64,000 bases of DNA from Streptomyces durocortorensis (lineage in GTDB: Bacteria; Actinomycetota; Actinomycetes; Streptomycetales; Streptomycetaceae), in the NCBI RefSeq assembly GCF_031760065.1, contig NZ_CP134500.1, positions 3,472,001 through 3,536,000 on the forward strand, in the 5' to 3' direction. Both the position numbers and the translations under genes were made by a program. Under the pieces are notes generated by a model. The model did no database searches. It worked only from the letters and a program-made list of their open reading frames with translations, and was not told the DNA's origin. This document shows positions 48,646 to 57,143 of the stretch, in pieces (position 1 is the first letter of the stretch; each line of letters opens with the position of its first letter).

Positions 48646-49512
48646 ATGTCCGCAGAACAGGGCAGCTCGAAGGTGCTCACGCTCACGAAGAGCGTGCCGG
48701 CACCCGCCGTGCTCACCAGCTCGCCGGAAGCCATCGACACCCGCACTCTCTCCCGCTCCCTGTTCCTGCGGCTCGCCGCGCTCGGTCCCGCCTCGGGTCC
48801 CGAGGGAACGGACAGCCCGGAGCGGACCTATGTGCGGGACACACTGATCGAGCTCAACCTCCCGCTGGTGCGTTACGCCGCGGCGCGGTTCCGGAGCCGC
48901 AACGAACCGATGGAGGACATCGTCCAGGTCGGCACGATCGGCCTGATCAAGGCGATCGACCGGTTCGACTGCGAACGGGGCGTGGAGTTCCCCACGTTCG
49001 CGATGCCCACCGTCGTCGGCGAGATCAAGCGCTTCTTCCGCGACACCTCCTGGTCGGTCCGGGTCCCCCGGCGCCTCCAGGAGCTGCGGCTCGCGCTGAC
49101 CAAGACCAGCGACGAGCTCGCCCAGAAGCTCGACCGCTCGCCGACCGTCCCGGAGCTCGCCCGCGCGCTCGGGGTCTCCGAGGAGGACGTGGTCGACGGT
49201 CTCGCCGTGGGCAACGCGTACACCGCCTCCTCGCTCGACTCCCCCTCGCCCGAGGACGACGGCGGCGAGGGCTCACTCGCCGACCGCCTCGGGTACGAGG
49301 ACTCGGCGCTGGAGGGCGTGGAGTACCGCGAGTCGCTGAAGCCGCTGCTGGCCAAACTGGCCCCGCGCGAGCGCCAGATCATCATGCTGCGGTTCTTCGC
49401 GAACATGACGCAGTCGCAGATCGGCGAGGAGGTCGGCATCTCCCAGATGCACGTCTCCCGGCTGCTGACCCGTACGCTCGCGCAGCTCAGGGAAGGACTC
49501 ATCGCCGACTGA
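48646..49512 (+). CDS. sigN: SigB/SigF-class sigma factor, SigN-like
   Basis: ATG 48646 after AAGGGGGTGG. The 288-residue product is a paralogue of the preceding SigF: sigma2 with [20 protein letters not shown] and [19 protein letters not shown], sigma3 VPRRLQELRLALTK, an acidic loop SPSPEDDGGEG, and sigma4 [20 protein letters not shown]. In S. coelicolor the gene next to sigF is sigN (subapical stem development); order and similarity suggest this is its orthologue, though I cannot check identity against other SigB-class paralogues. Confidence 0.85.
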   Translation: MSAEQGSSKVLTLTKSVPAPAVLTSSPEAIDTRTLSRSLFLRLAALGPASGPEGTDSPERTYVRDTLIELNLPLVRYAAARFRSRNEPMEDIVQVGTIGLIKAIDRFDCERGVEFPTFAMPTVVGEIKRFFRDTSWSVRVPRRLQELRLALTKTSDELAQKLDRSPTVPELARALGVSEEDVVDGLAVGNAYTASSLDSPSPEDDGGEGSLADRLGYEDSALEGVEYRESLKPLLAKLAPRERQIIMLRFFANMTQSQIGEEVGISQMHVSRLLTRTLAQLREGLIAD

Positions 49513-49575
49513 GCCCGTGGACCGATCCTGTTCACGAGGGTTCATATTTGACGGACCGTCAGCCACACTGGCGCG

Positions 49576-50478
49576 ATGCGCCGTCAGATGCGTAAGACTC
49601 GTCAGGCACGTCAGGCACGTCAGTCATTCGGCTTCACCGGCCGCCGGGGCAGCGCGATCGTCGCCTCGGCGGCCGCGCTGTGTCTGGGCGGTGCGCTGAC
49701 CGCCTGCGCGGGCGGCCCGGACGGGGACGAGGGCTACGTGGCCGTGGGCGCGGCGGCCGAGGGCGGTAAGCGGCCGCCCGAGGGGGCCGGGCAGCCCTCG
49801 GGGGAGGTCACGCTGACCCCGCTCGACGGAGACAGCGGCCGGGGCGCGGGACGCCCCGGAGAGGGGCCGGGCGACGGCCCGGGTTCCGGTAGGGGCCGGG
49901 CCTCTCCCCCGTCACCGGAGGCAGGCGCTCAGGGCAGCCCCGACAGCGGCGGCGGCGAGAGCACGCGGACACCCGGCGGTCAGGGAGGCGGTTCCGCCGT
50001 GCGGCCGAGCGCGAAGCCCTCCGGCGGCGGTTCCGGGTCACCGTCCGCCGGACGCCCCGACGCCCCGGCGCCGCCGAGGACGCCCGAACCGGGTGACGGC
50101 AGCGGCGGTCGGCCCTCCGGGCCCGGTACGCCCGGCGCTCCCGCCCCAACGCCCCCGGCCCCGCCCCCGGGCCCGGCCGTGCTGAAGCTGAGCGCCCCGC
50201 AGCGCGCGGCGGCGGACCGGCGGTGGTGCGAGAAGGTGACCGTGGAGTTCCGCAACACCGGTGACTCCCCGGCGCGTTCGGGGACCGTCACCTTCGCGAC
50301 GCACATCATCGGCGCGCTCGGTGTCGACTGGGCGACGATCAGGACGGCCCAGCCACTGCCCGCCCCCATCGGCGCGGGCGCGGCGCGGACGGAGACGTAC
50401 ACCGTGTGCGTGGATTCCTGGCGGGTCCCCCTGGGGATGCGCGTCGAGACCCAGGACGTGTCCGCCGTCTGGAAATGA
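49576..50478 (+). CDS. Proline/glycine-rich lipoprotein
   Basis: The 300-residue product has a basic start (MRRQMRKTRQARQARQ), a signal segment IVASAAALCLGGALTAC with lipobox LTAC, then about 140 residues of Gly/Pro/Ser-rich linker, then a folded C-terminal domain (about 205-300; VTVEFRNTGDSPARSGTVTFATHIIG...YTVCVDSW) with a CARDB/DUF-like beta-sandwich pattern and two Cys that could pair. It is presumably anchored to the outer face of the membrane. Function unknown; it is convergent with the small membrane gene. Confidence 0.82.
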   Translation: MRRQMRKTRQARQARQSFGFTGRRGSAIVASAAALCLGGALTACAGGPDGDEGYVAVGAAAEGGKRPPEGAGQPSGEVTLTPLDGDSGRGAGRPGEGPGDGPGSGRGRASPPSPEAGAQGSPDSGGGESTRTPGGQGGGSAVRPSAKPSGGGSGSPSAGRPDAPAPPRTPEPGDGSGGRPSGPGTPGAPAPTPPAPPPGPAVLKLSAPQRAAADRRWCEKVTVEFRNTGDSPARSGTVTFATHIIGALGVDWATIRTAQPLPAPIGAGAARTETYTVCVDSWRVPLGMRVETQDVSAVWK

Positions 50479-50480
50479 CC

Positions 50481-50520
50481 ACGGGCCCCGGGTCACGCGT
50501 ACGCGCGGCCCGGGGCCCGT
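50481..50520. terminator. Bidirectional hairpin terminator
   Basis: A 12-base perfect stem (ACGGGCCCCGGG) with a 16-base loop follows the lipoprotein stop and precedes the convergent small gene's stop. Confidence 0.75.
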
Positions 50521-50535
50521 AGGCCGAACGGTTGC

Positions 50536-50579
50536 TCAGCCCAGTGCGAGCCGGACGGTTCGTCAGCCCAGTGCGAGCC
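50536..50579. repeat. 17-base direct repeat spanning a stop codon
   Basis: TCAGCCCAGTGCGAGCC occurs at 50536-50552 and again at 50563-50579, 27 bases apart, with ACGGTT before each. The right copy contains the stop codon of the small leftward membrane gene; the left copy repeats the codons LALG-stop beyond it. It looks like a recent 27-base duplication. Confidence 0.85.
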
Positions 50580-50778
50580 AGGCCACCGCGCCGAGGACGA
50601 GGACGGCCGCGATCACGGCCGCGATCACCCCGGCTCTCGGCCCGGCCGAGGTCGCCGCGGGCCGCTGCCGCTGCTGCGGCTCCCCCTCGTCGACAAAAGC
50701 GCGGAACATCTGCGTGCTGCCCGCCGGGTCGTGGTTGCCCTCGGGGCCCGGCTGGGGGGCGTGGGGGTTGTGTGCCAT
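50563..50778 (-). CDS. 71-residue C-tail-anchored membrane protein
   Basis: ATG at 50778. The product has a polar N-terminal half (MAHNPHAPQPGPEGNHDPAG, then MFRAFVDEGEPQQRQRP) and a single C-terminal membrane helix (GVIAAVIAAVLVLGAVAWLALG), so it is tail-anchored. I recall a conserved unknown gene at this place in Streptomyces. Convergent with the lipoprotein gene and divergent from the MarR regulator. Confidence 0.7.
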   Translation of the reverse strand: MAHNPHAPQPGPEGNHDPAGSTQMFRAFVDEGEPQQRQRPAATSAGPRAGVIAAVIAAVLVLGAVAWLALG

Positions 50779-50918
50779 GGGGCAGGACCCTAGCGAACCC
50801 GGGCCTCCGGCCCAACCCCCGGGGCCGCTCCGGGGCCGTCCAGCAGGGCCCCGCCGGGCCTTGACCCGCAGCCTACGGAGGCTTTTGCGTTCCTTTACTC
50901 CTGCAAGCCCATTTTCGT

Positions 50919-50960
50919 TTGCCTGTAGCAACCAACGGCTTCTATGGTTGCCCTAAGCAA
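50919..50960. promoter_or_regulatory. Paired MarR-type operators TTGC-N5-GCAA
   Basis: Two copies of the palindrome TTGC-N5-GCAA (50919-50931, 50948-50960), 29 bases apart, plus an inverted GCAACCA/TGGTTGC pair, lie 47-88 bases before the MarR gene. The spacing of nearly three helical turns fits two cooperative dimers, implying autorepression. Confidence 0.7.
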
Positions 50961-51006
50961 CAACATATGCGTCAACCACCTATGCGCCGACGCGTTGGGG
51001 GTTCCA

Positions 51007-51513
51007 GTGGCCGCACGGAGTAGTTACGAGGAACTGGCCCGGCAGCTCAGCGCCGTCGGGGCCGTCAAACGGGGGCTCACCCGCGCGCTGCCCCCCGAGT
51101 GTCCCGGCGGTTCGGCCGCCGTACTGACGCTCCTGGACCGGCACGGCGAGATGCGGATCAGCAGGCTCGCCGAGCTGCTGGCCGTGGACATGTCGGTGAC
51201 CAGCCGCCATGTGGCCCATGTGGCCGAGCACGGCTGGATCGAACGGTCCCCGGACCCGGCGGACAAGCGGTCCCGCATCCTGCGGCTGACCCCCGACGGG
51301 CGCGCTCAGCTCGACGAGCTGAGCGGGCGGGTCACCGAGATGTTCGCCCGGAACCTCGCGGACTGGTCCGACGACGACGTCGGACAGCTGAACGCGCTGC
51401 TGTCCCGGCTGCGCGACAGCTTCGCCTGCCGCGGGTCGGACGGCTGCGCCCCCGGAAGCCACACCGGAGGGTGCCGCACCCGTACCGGCACTCACACCCG
51501 TACACCTGTGTAA
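51007..51513 (+). CDS. MarR-family regulator
   Basis: GTG 51007 with GGGGG upstream. The 168-residue protein has a MarR winged helix: VLTLLDRHGEMRISRLAELL, recognition helix MSVTSRHVAHVAEHG, and wing SPDPADKRSRILRLTPDG. Three Cys residues close to the C-terminus (in SFACRGSDGCAPGSH and GGCRT) could act in redox sensing. It lies 31 bases before the DHA2 exporter gene it probably controls. Confidence 0.93.
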   Translation: MAARSSYEELARQLSAVGAVKRGLTRALPPECPGGSAAVLTLLDRHGEMRISRLAELLAVDMSVTSRHVAHVAEHGWIERSPDPADKRSRILRLTPDGRAQLDELSGRVTEMFARNLADWSDDDVGQLNALLSRLRDSFACRGSDGCAPGSHTGGCRTRTGTHTRTPV

Positions 51514-51544
51514 CAGAAGCGAATACGCACGGATAAGGAACTCA

Positions 51545-53230
51545 ATGGCTACGACCACACCGACCGGTGTGCGGGGCGGCCACGCCAAGCACGGAGGCCA
51601 TGGCGGCCGCGGAGGTCACAGCGGCTCCGGCGCCCCCGACGGCACGCCGATGACGCACCGGCAGATCATGGAAGCGCTGACCGGGCTGCTGCTCGGCATG
51701 TTCGTCGCGATCCTGTCGTCGACGGTCGTCTCCAACGCCCTGCCGGAGATCATCTCCGACCTCGGCGGCGGCCAGAGCGCCTACACCTGGGTCGTCACGG
51801 CCTCACTGCTGGCCATGACCGCCACCACCCCGCTCTGGGGCAAGCTCTCGGACCTCTTCAGCAAGAAGCTGCTGGTCCAGATAGCCCTGATCATCTACGT
51901 GCTGGGCTCGGTCGTCGCCGGGCTCTCGACCAGCAGTGGCATGCTCATCGCCTGCCGGGTCATCCAGGGCATCGGCGTCGGCGGTCTCTCCGCCCTCGCG
52001 CAGATCGTGATGGCCGCGATGATCGCCCCGCGCGAGCGCGGCCGCTACAGCGGCTACCTGGGCGCGGTGTTCGCCGTCGCCACCGTCGGCGGCCCGCTGC
52101 TCGGCGGTGTCATCACCGACACCAGCTGGATGGGCTGGCGCTGGTGCTTCTACGTGGGCGTGCCGTTCGCGATCATCGCCCTGATCGTGCTCCAGAAGAC
52201 CCTGAAGCTCCCGGTCGTCAAGCGCGAGGTCAAGGTCGACTGGTCGGGCGCGTTCTTCATCAGCGCCGCCGTCTCACTGCTGCTGGTCTGGGTGACCTTC
52301 GCGGGCGACAAGTACGACTGGCTGTCCTGGCAGACGTACGTGATGGTCGCGGGCTCGGTGCTGCTCGGCCTGATCTTCGTGCTCATCGAGTCGCGGGCCA
52401 GTGAGCCGATCATTCCGCTGCGCCTGTTCCGCAACCGCACCATCACCCTGGCCTCGGTCGCCTCGCTGTTCGTCGGCATCGCGATGTTCGCGGGCACGGT
52501 CTTCTTCAGCCAGTACTTCCAGCTGGCGCGCGGCAAGTCGCCGACGATGTCCGGTGTCATGACGATCCCGATGATCGCGGGCCTCTTCCTCTCGTCGACG
52601 ATCTCCGGCCAGGTCATCACCAAGACGGGCCGCTGGAAGGCCTGGCTGGTCAGCGGTGGCTTCCTGGTCACGGCGGGGCTCGGGATGCTCGGCACGATCC
52701 GGTACGACACCGCCTACTGGCAGGTCGCCGTCTACATGTTCGTCATGGGTCTCGGCATCGGCATGATGATGCAGAACCTGGTCCTCGCCACACAGAACCA
52801 GGTCGCCCCCGAGGACCTCGGCTCCGCGAGTTCGGTGGTCACCTTCTTCCGCTCCCTCGGCGGCGCGATCGGCGTCTCGGCGCTCGGCGCGGTCCTCGGC
52901 AACCGGGTCACCCACTACGTCAAGGACGGCCTGGCCGAACTCGGCCCCGAGGGTGCGGCGTTCGGCCACGGCGGTACGGGCGGCGGGGGCATCCCCGACC
53001 TGGACAAGCTGCCCGAGCCGCTCCGCCTGGTCATGGAGGCCGCGTACGGCCACGGCGTCGGCGACGTCTTCCTGTACGCCGCCCCGTGCGCGCTCGTCGC
53101 CTTCATCGTGACGATCTTCATCAAGGAGGTCGCCCTGAAGACGAACACGGCGGACGAGGAGCCGGTCACCGCGGACACCCTCGTCGGGGCGGAGGCAGCG
53201 GTCCCCGCCGTAGGGCGTGATGGTCGGTGA
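51545..53230 (+). CDS. DHA2 (14-TMS) MFS multidrug exporter
   Basis: The 561-residue transporter has 14 predicted membrane segments, family motifs (LPEIISDLGGGQSAYTWVVTASLL, GKLSDLFSKKLL, CRVIQGIGVGGLSALAQIVMAAMI) and a tail of about 60 residues. A His/Gly-rich N-terminus (GGHAKHGGHGGRGGHSG) precedes the first helix and may bind metal. RBS AAGGA five bases before ATG. Controlled probably by the MarR gene just upstream; proton-driven drug efflux is the family role. Confidence 0.93.
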   Translation: MATTTPTGVRGGHAKHGGHGGRGGHSGSGAPDGTPMTHRQIMEALTGLLLGMFVAILSSTVVSNALPEIISDLGGGQSAYTWVVTASLLAMTATTPLWGKLSDLFSKKLLVQIALIIYVLGSVVAGLSTSSGMLIACRVIQGIGVGGLSALAQIVMAAMIAPRERGRYSGYLGAVFAVATVGGPLLGGVITDTSWMGWRWCFYVGVPFAIIALIVLQKTLKLPVVKREVKVDWSGAFFISAAVSLLLVWVTFAGDKYDWLSWQTYVMVAGSVLLGLIFVLIESRASEPIIPLRLFRNRTITLASVASLFVGIAMFAGTVFFSQYFQLARGKSPTMSGVMTIPMIAGLFLSSTISGQVITKTGRWKAWLVSGGFLVTAGLGMLGTIRYDTAYWQVAVYMFVMGLGIGMMMQNLVLATQNQVAPEDLGSASSVVTFFRSLGGAIGVSALGAVLGNRVTHYVKDGLAELGPEGAAFGHGGTGGGGIPDLDKLPEPLRLVMEAAYGHGVGDVFLYAAPCALVAFIVTIFIKEVALKTNTADEEPVTADTLVGAEAAVPAVGRDGR

Positions 53231-53532
53231 CCGGCGTCCAGGGCGATGCACCGGCCACCGGGACGTCCGGCCCGACCGGTGAGTCCGCCTTCGGCGAGTT
53301 GGTCCCGGGGGCCGTGACCGCCGCGGCCGACGCGGCCGGGTTCCGCCCGCTCGCGCCGCCGGTGGAGATCGCCGGCGAGGGCGTCACCCGCGTCGAGGCC
53401 GCGCTGCCGCCCGGCGCCACGGTCCGGGGCGTCGTCCGGGCCGGGTCCGCCCGGGGCCCGCTGGCCGACGCCCGGCCGGACATCCAGACGGTGCGGGGCG
53501 AGACGCTGCCCGGGCGGACGGGTTCCCGGTGA
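53227..53532 (+). CDS. Unknown small protein between exporter and dehydrogenase
   Basis: GTG at 53227 overlaps the exporter stop (GTGA), and its own stop is overlapped by the next gene's GTG in the same way. The 101-residue product (VTGVQGDAPATGTSGPTGES... ending LPGRTGSR) is rich in Ala, Gly, Pro and Val and resembles no family I know. The double coupling and codon bias support it as a real gene. Confidence 0.6.
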   Translation: MTGVQGDAPATGTSGPTGESAFGELVPGAVTAAADAAGFRPLAPPVEIAGEGVTRVEAALPPGATVRGVVRAGSARGPLADARPDIQTVRGETLPGRTGSR

Positions 53533-54473
53533 CGGGGGACGCCCACCGGGCCCTCGCGCGTGCGCGCCTCCTGGTCGCGCCCGCCCTGAACGCCTCCCTG
53601 GTAGGGGAGTTGGAGCGGATCACCGGCCGGAGCGCGGAGCCCCTGACCGACGTACCGCCACCGCCCGGCGCCCCGCTGCTGTGCGTGGGGGACGCACTGC
53701 CCGAGGCGCTGCGGACGGAGCGGCTGCTGTGGTTCCACAGCGTCAACGCCGGTACGGACTCCCTCCTTTCGGCGGGGCACTGGCCCGCCGGGGCACTGCT
53801 GACCCGGACCGTGGGCCGGATGGGCGAGCGGATCGCCCAGTACGTCCTGGCCTGGGTGCTCGCCGAGTGCCAGTCCGTACCGGAGTTCACCGCCCAGCAC
53901 GCCCGCGCGCAGTGGCAGCGGCTCCCCTCGGAGCTCGCCGCCGGGCAGACCGCGCTGATCTACGGCACCGGCCGGATCGGTACGGCCGTCGGACGGCTGT
54001 TGCAGGCCTGCGGAGTGCACACGGTGGGCGTCGCCCGCACGCCGCGGCCCGCGGCGGGCTTCGACCGGGTGATCGGGGCCGACGCGGACCGGGAGGCGCT
54101 GGGCGCGGCGCGGTGGGTGGTCTCCACGCTCCCGTTGACCGAGGCGACGGAGGGCTTCTTCGGGGCCTACCGGTTCGGCGCGGTGCGGGGTGCGACGTTC
54201 GTCGGCGTGGGGCGGGGCGCGACGGTGGACCTGGGGGCGCTGGAGGAGGCGCTGCGGGGCGGCGGGGTACGGGGGGCCGTGCTGGACGTGCTGCCCGAGG
54301 AACCGGCCGCACCCGGCGACCCGGTCTGGCGGCTGCCCCGTACGGTGATCACCTCGCACTCCGCGGGGATCACCGCCGACGAGGACGTGGCCGTGGACTT
54401 CGCCGCGTGCTGGCAGGCCGTGGCGGCGGGCCGCCGCCCGGCGTCGGCGGTGGACGTGGGGCGCGGCTACTGA
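53529..54473 (+). CDS. D-2-hydroxyacid dehydrogenase-family protein
   Basis: The 314-residue product has the NAD-binding domain of the D-isomer-specific family: YGTGRIGTAVGRLL (GxGxxG), ARWVVSTLPLTEAT, VGVGRGATVDLGAL with the substrate Arg, VLDVLPEEPA (acidic residue) and ITSHSAGIT with the catalytic His. The N-terminal half is reduced. Substrate cannot be read. It is coupled to the exporter operon and overlaps the convergent TetR gene by seven bases. Confidence 0.87.
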   Translation: MTGDAHRALARARLLVAPALNASLVGELERITGRSAEPLTDVPPPPGAPLLCVGDALPEALRTERLLWFHSVNAGTDSLLSAGHWPAGALLTRTVGRMGERIAQYVLAWVLAECQSVPEFTAQHARAQWQRLPSELAAGQTALIYGTGRIGTAVGRLLQACGVHTVGVARTPRPAAGFDRVIGADADREALGAARWVVSTLPLTEATEGFFGAYRFGAVRGATFVGVGRGATVDLGALEEALRGGGVRGAVLDVLPEEPAAPGDPVWRLPRTVITSHSAGITADEDVAVDFAACWQAVAAGRRPASAVDVGRGY

Positions 54474-55255
54474 GCGGCCTCCCCCGGCGCGGCGGAGGCC
54501 CGGTCGCGCATCGCCTCGATGCCCGCGATCAGCAGGTCCAGCGCGAAGACGAAGTCCCGCTCGCGCATCTCCTCGACGGTGTCCCCGCCCCGGGCCGCCA
54601 TCAGGGCGTCGGACGCCTCGACGATCTGCCGCAGGTGGGGCAGCGACCGGATCGTGCCCATCGCCTGCTGGTGGTACTGGTCCTGCGTCATCCCGGTCGC
54701 GTCGCACCGCGCCTTGAAGTGGCCCTCGACGGTGCCGAACCCGTACACGAACTGGAAGACCGCCGAGAGCGCGCCCGTCTGCCTCTCCAGCGGGAGGCCG
54801 GTGGCCCGGATGATGTCCTGGACGGCGTACGAGCACAGCATCGAGTTCGGGCCGATGTTGAGGAAGGTCCCGGCCAGCGGGGAGATCCAGATGTGGCGGA
54901 CGAGCAGTTCGCGGTAGCTGCGGGCGAACTCCCGCAGCCGCACCCGCCAGTCGGCGTCCTCCGTGGGCGGGGTGATCTCGGCGTACACCGAGTCCAGCGC
55001 CAGCTCCAGGAGGTCGTCCTTGGTGTCGACGTACCAGTAGAGGGACATCGCGGTGACGTCCAGCTCGGCGGCGAGCCGGCGCATCGAGAACCTGGCGAGG
55101 CCCTCGGCGTCCAGCAGCCGTACCGACGCCTCGGTGATCCGGTTGCGGTCCAGGCCGGCCGGCGACTCGGACCTGCGGGAGCGCGAGGGCGTCCGCCGGT
55201 CCAGCCAGACGCTGGTCCGCGCGGGATTCTTCACACCGTCGGACGCGGACACCAT
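54467..55255 (-). CDS. TetR-family regulator
   Basis: The 262-residue product has an N-terminal extension of about 35 residues, a TetR helix-turn-helix (ITEASVRLLDAEGLARFSMRRLAAELDVTAMSLYWYVDTKDDLL) and a TetR_C ligand domain with WRVRLREFARSYRELLVRHIW. MSLYWYVDTKD is typical of tetracycline-type TetR_C regulators. It follows the DHA2 exporter gene on the same strand, 85 bases apart. Three operator-like motifs precede that exporter. Confidence 0.92.
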   Translation of the reverse strand: MVSASDGVKNPARTSVWLDRRTPSRSRRSESPAGLDRNRITEASVRLLDAEGLARFSMRRLAAELDVTAMSLYWYVDTKDDLLELALDSVYAEITPPTEDADWRVRLREFARSYRELLVRHIWISPLAGTFLNIGPNSMLCSYAVQDIIRATGLPLERQTGALSAVFQFVYGFGTVEGHFKARCDATGMTQDQYHQQAMGTIRSLPHLRQIVEASDALMAARGGDTVEEMRERDFVFALDLLIAGIEAMRDRASAAPGEAAQ

Positions 55256-55340
55256 GGCGCACTCTCCTCGTCTTGCGCGGGCCTGCCGGAGGGACGGCGC
55301 ACCGGATGCTCACGGTCCGGTACGCGCGTCCCGTCCGATG

Positions 55341-56921
55341 CTATGCCGCCGGTCCCGTCGATCCTGCCCGGTCCCCGGCCTTTTCCACCTGGTCAACCGC
55401 CTCCACCGCATCCGTCTTCGCCGCCGCCGCCTCCGCCCGCGCGGCCCGGCGCAGCAACAGCGCGGCGAGCAGGCCGCCCGCCAGCACCGCGACCGCACCG
55501 GCCAGCTGGCTCACCTCCAGGCCCGAGGCGAAGGCGTCCTTGATCAGCTCGCGCTCGCCCGGGCCGTCGGCGGACGCCAGGGCGGCGGGCAGTGAGGCCG
55601 CGCCGACGGCGGCCGGTACGAGGGCGGCGAACCGGGCGTTCATCACCGCGCCGAGCACCGCGACCCCGAGCCCGTTGCCGAACTCCGCGAGCGTGCCGTT
55701 GACCCCCGCGCCGACCCCGGCCTTCTCCGGCGGAATGGCGCTCATGATGGCGTTGGCCATCGCGGGCATCGCCAGCGCGATCCCCGCCCCCATCACGACC
55801 AGCCCGAGCAGCATCCCGCCGTATCCGCCGCGCCCGAGCACCGCGACGGCCGCGAGGCCGGCCGCCAGGGAGGTCATCCCCGCCGCGATGACGGTGGGCG
55901 TGCCCAGCCTGCCGACCAGGCGGGCGCCCAGCCCCGTCAGATTGAGGGCGACCACGGTGAGCGCCATCGGGGCGGTCCGCAGACCGGCCTCCAACGGCCC
56001 GTAGCCGAGCACGAACTGGAGGTGCTGGGTGAGCAGGAAGAGCGAACCTCCCATCCCGAAGGCGACCAGGATCGCCCCCGCCACCGCGCCGATGAACTTC
56101 TGGTTCCGGAAGAAGTGCATATCGAGCATCGGGTGCGGGATGCGCAGCTCCCACAGCACGAACCCGGCGAGCACCGCGACCCCGAGGAACGCCGTCAGCA
56201 GCACCCGGCCGGACGCCCAGCCGTGCTCCGGACCGGAGATGATCGCGAACACGACCGCGGTCATACCGATCGTGGAGAGCAGCGCGCCCAGCAGGTCGGG
56301 CCGCTCCCCCCGGGCGTTCCTCCATTCCGGTACGAGCCGGACGACGGCGGCCAGAGCGATCAGGGCGACCGGAATATTGATGAGGAAGATCGCGCCCCAC
56401 CAGAAGTGGTCGAGGACGAACCCGCCGAACAGCGGACCCGCCGCGAAGCCGAGGGAGTTCACCGTCGACCAGATCCCGATCGCCTTGACCCGCTCGGTGT
56501 CGTCGAAGATCTGCACCACGACGGCGAGCGTGGTGGTGAGCAGCAGCGCACCGCCGACGCCCATCCCGGCGCGGGCCGCGATGAGCTGACCCGAGGACTG
56601 TGCGAGCCCCGCCACCAGCGACCCGACGCCGAACAGGGCGAGGCCCACGATCAGCATCCTCTTGCGCCCGTAGCGGTCCGCGGAGCTGCCCGCCGTGAGC
56701 AGCAGCCCGGACTGGACGAGCGAGTAGGCGTTGATCATCCACTGCACATCGGCGGTGGAGGCGTCGAGTTCCGTGGTGAGGGAGGGGATCGCGACGTTGA
56801 GGACGGTGTTGTCGAGCAGCACGGTGAGCTGGGCCAGGCAGATGACGCCGAGGATCAGCCAGCGCTGCGGGTGCCCCTGGGGGGCGAGGTCGTGCCGCTG
56901 TGCGGCGGCGGGCGTCGTCAT
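55341..56921 (-). CDS. DHA2 (14-TMS) MFS exporter
   Basis: The 526-residue transporter has 14 membrane segments and the motifs LAQLTVLLDNTVLNVAIPSL, GRKRMLIVGLALFGVGSL and AARAGMGVGGALLLTTTLAVVVQI. The LDNTVLNVAIPSL start is classical for DHA2 drug:H+ antiporters. Regulated probably by the TetR protein encoded downstream. Ends with a cluster of charged residues. Confidence 0.93.
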   Translation of the reverse strand: MTTPAAAQRHDLAPQGHPQRWLILGVICLAQLTVLLDNTVLNVAIPSLTTELDASTADVQWMINAYSLVQSGLLLTAGSSADRYGRKRMLIVGLALFGVGSLVAGLAQSSGQLIAARAGMGVGGALLLTTTLAVVVQIFDDTERVKAIGIWSTVNSLGFAAGPLFGGFVLDHFWWGAIFLINIPVALIALAAVVRLVPEWRNARGERPDLLGALLSTIGMTAVVFAIISGPEHGWASGRVLLTAFLGVAVLAGFVLWELRIPHPMLDMHFFRNQKFIGAVAGAILVAFGMGGSLFLLTQHLQFVLGYGPLEAGLRTAPMALTVVALNLTGLGARLVGRLGTPTVIAAGMTSLAAGLAAVAVLGRGGYGGMLLGLVVMGAGIALAMPAMANAIMSAIPPEKAGVGAGVNGTLAEFGNGLGVAVLGAVMNARFAALVPAAVGAASLPAALASADGPGERELIKDAFASGLEVSQLAGAVAVLAGGLLAALLLRRAARAEAAAAKTDAVEAVDQVEKAGDRAGSTGPAA

Positions 56922-56970
56922 GCGGGCTCCTTGAGCTCCGGGGGGCTACGGCCCCACGGCTCTGCGGCTA

Positions 56971-57027
56971 TACGGTGTATAGGACGTGGTCGGTGTACAC
57001 CGTAGAGCAGTCCTTATACGGCGTACA
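56971..57027. promoter_or_regulatory. Three TACGGTGTA-type operators
   Basis: TACGGTGTATA (56971-56981), the palindrome CGGTGTACACCG (56991-57002) and TACGGCGTACA (57017-57027) are spaced about 20-25 bases. They lie 50-106 bases before the exporter ATG (leftward) and are likely TetR operators. They are divergent from the endonuclease-fold gene and could act on it as well. Confidence 0.68.
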
Positions 57028-57143
57028 AGTCAAATCTTCGCGCCGCCACACCGCCGCGCCGGTGGGTCCCGGGGCGGCCGAGCGGTTACGGTTTCCGACT
57101 CAGACCTGACAAAGTGCGCGATTTTCCGGCCGGTTGGAGAGCC

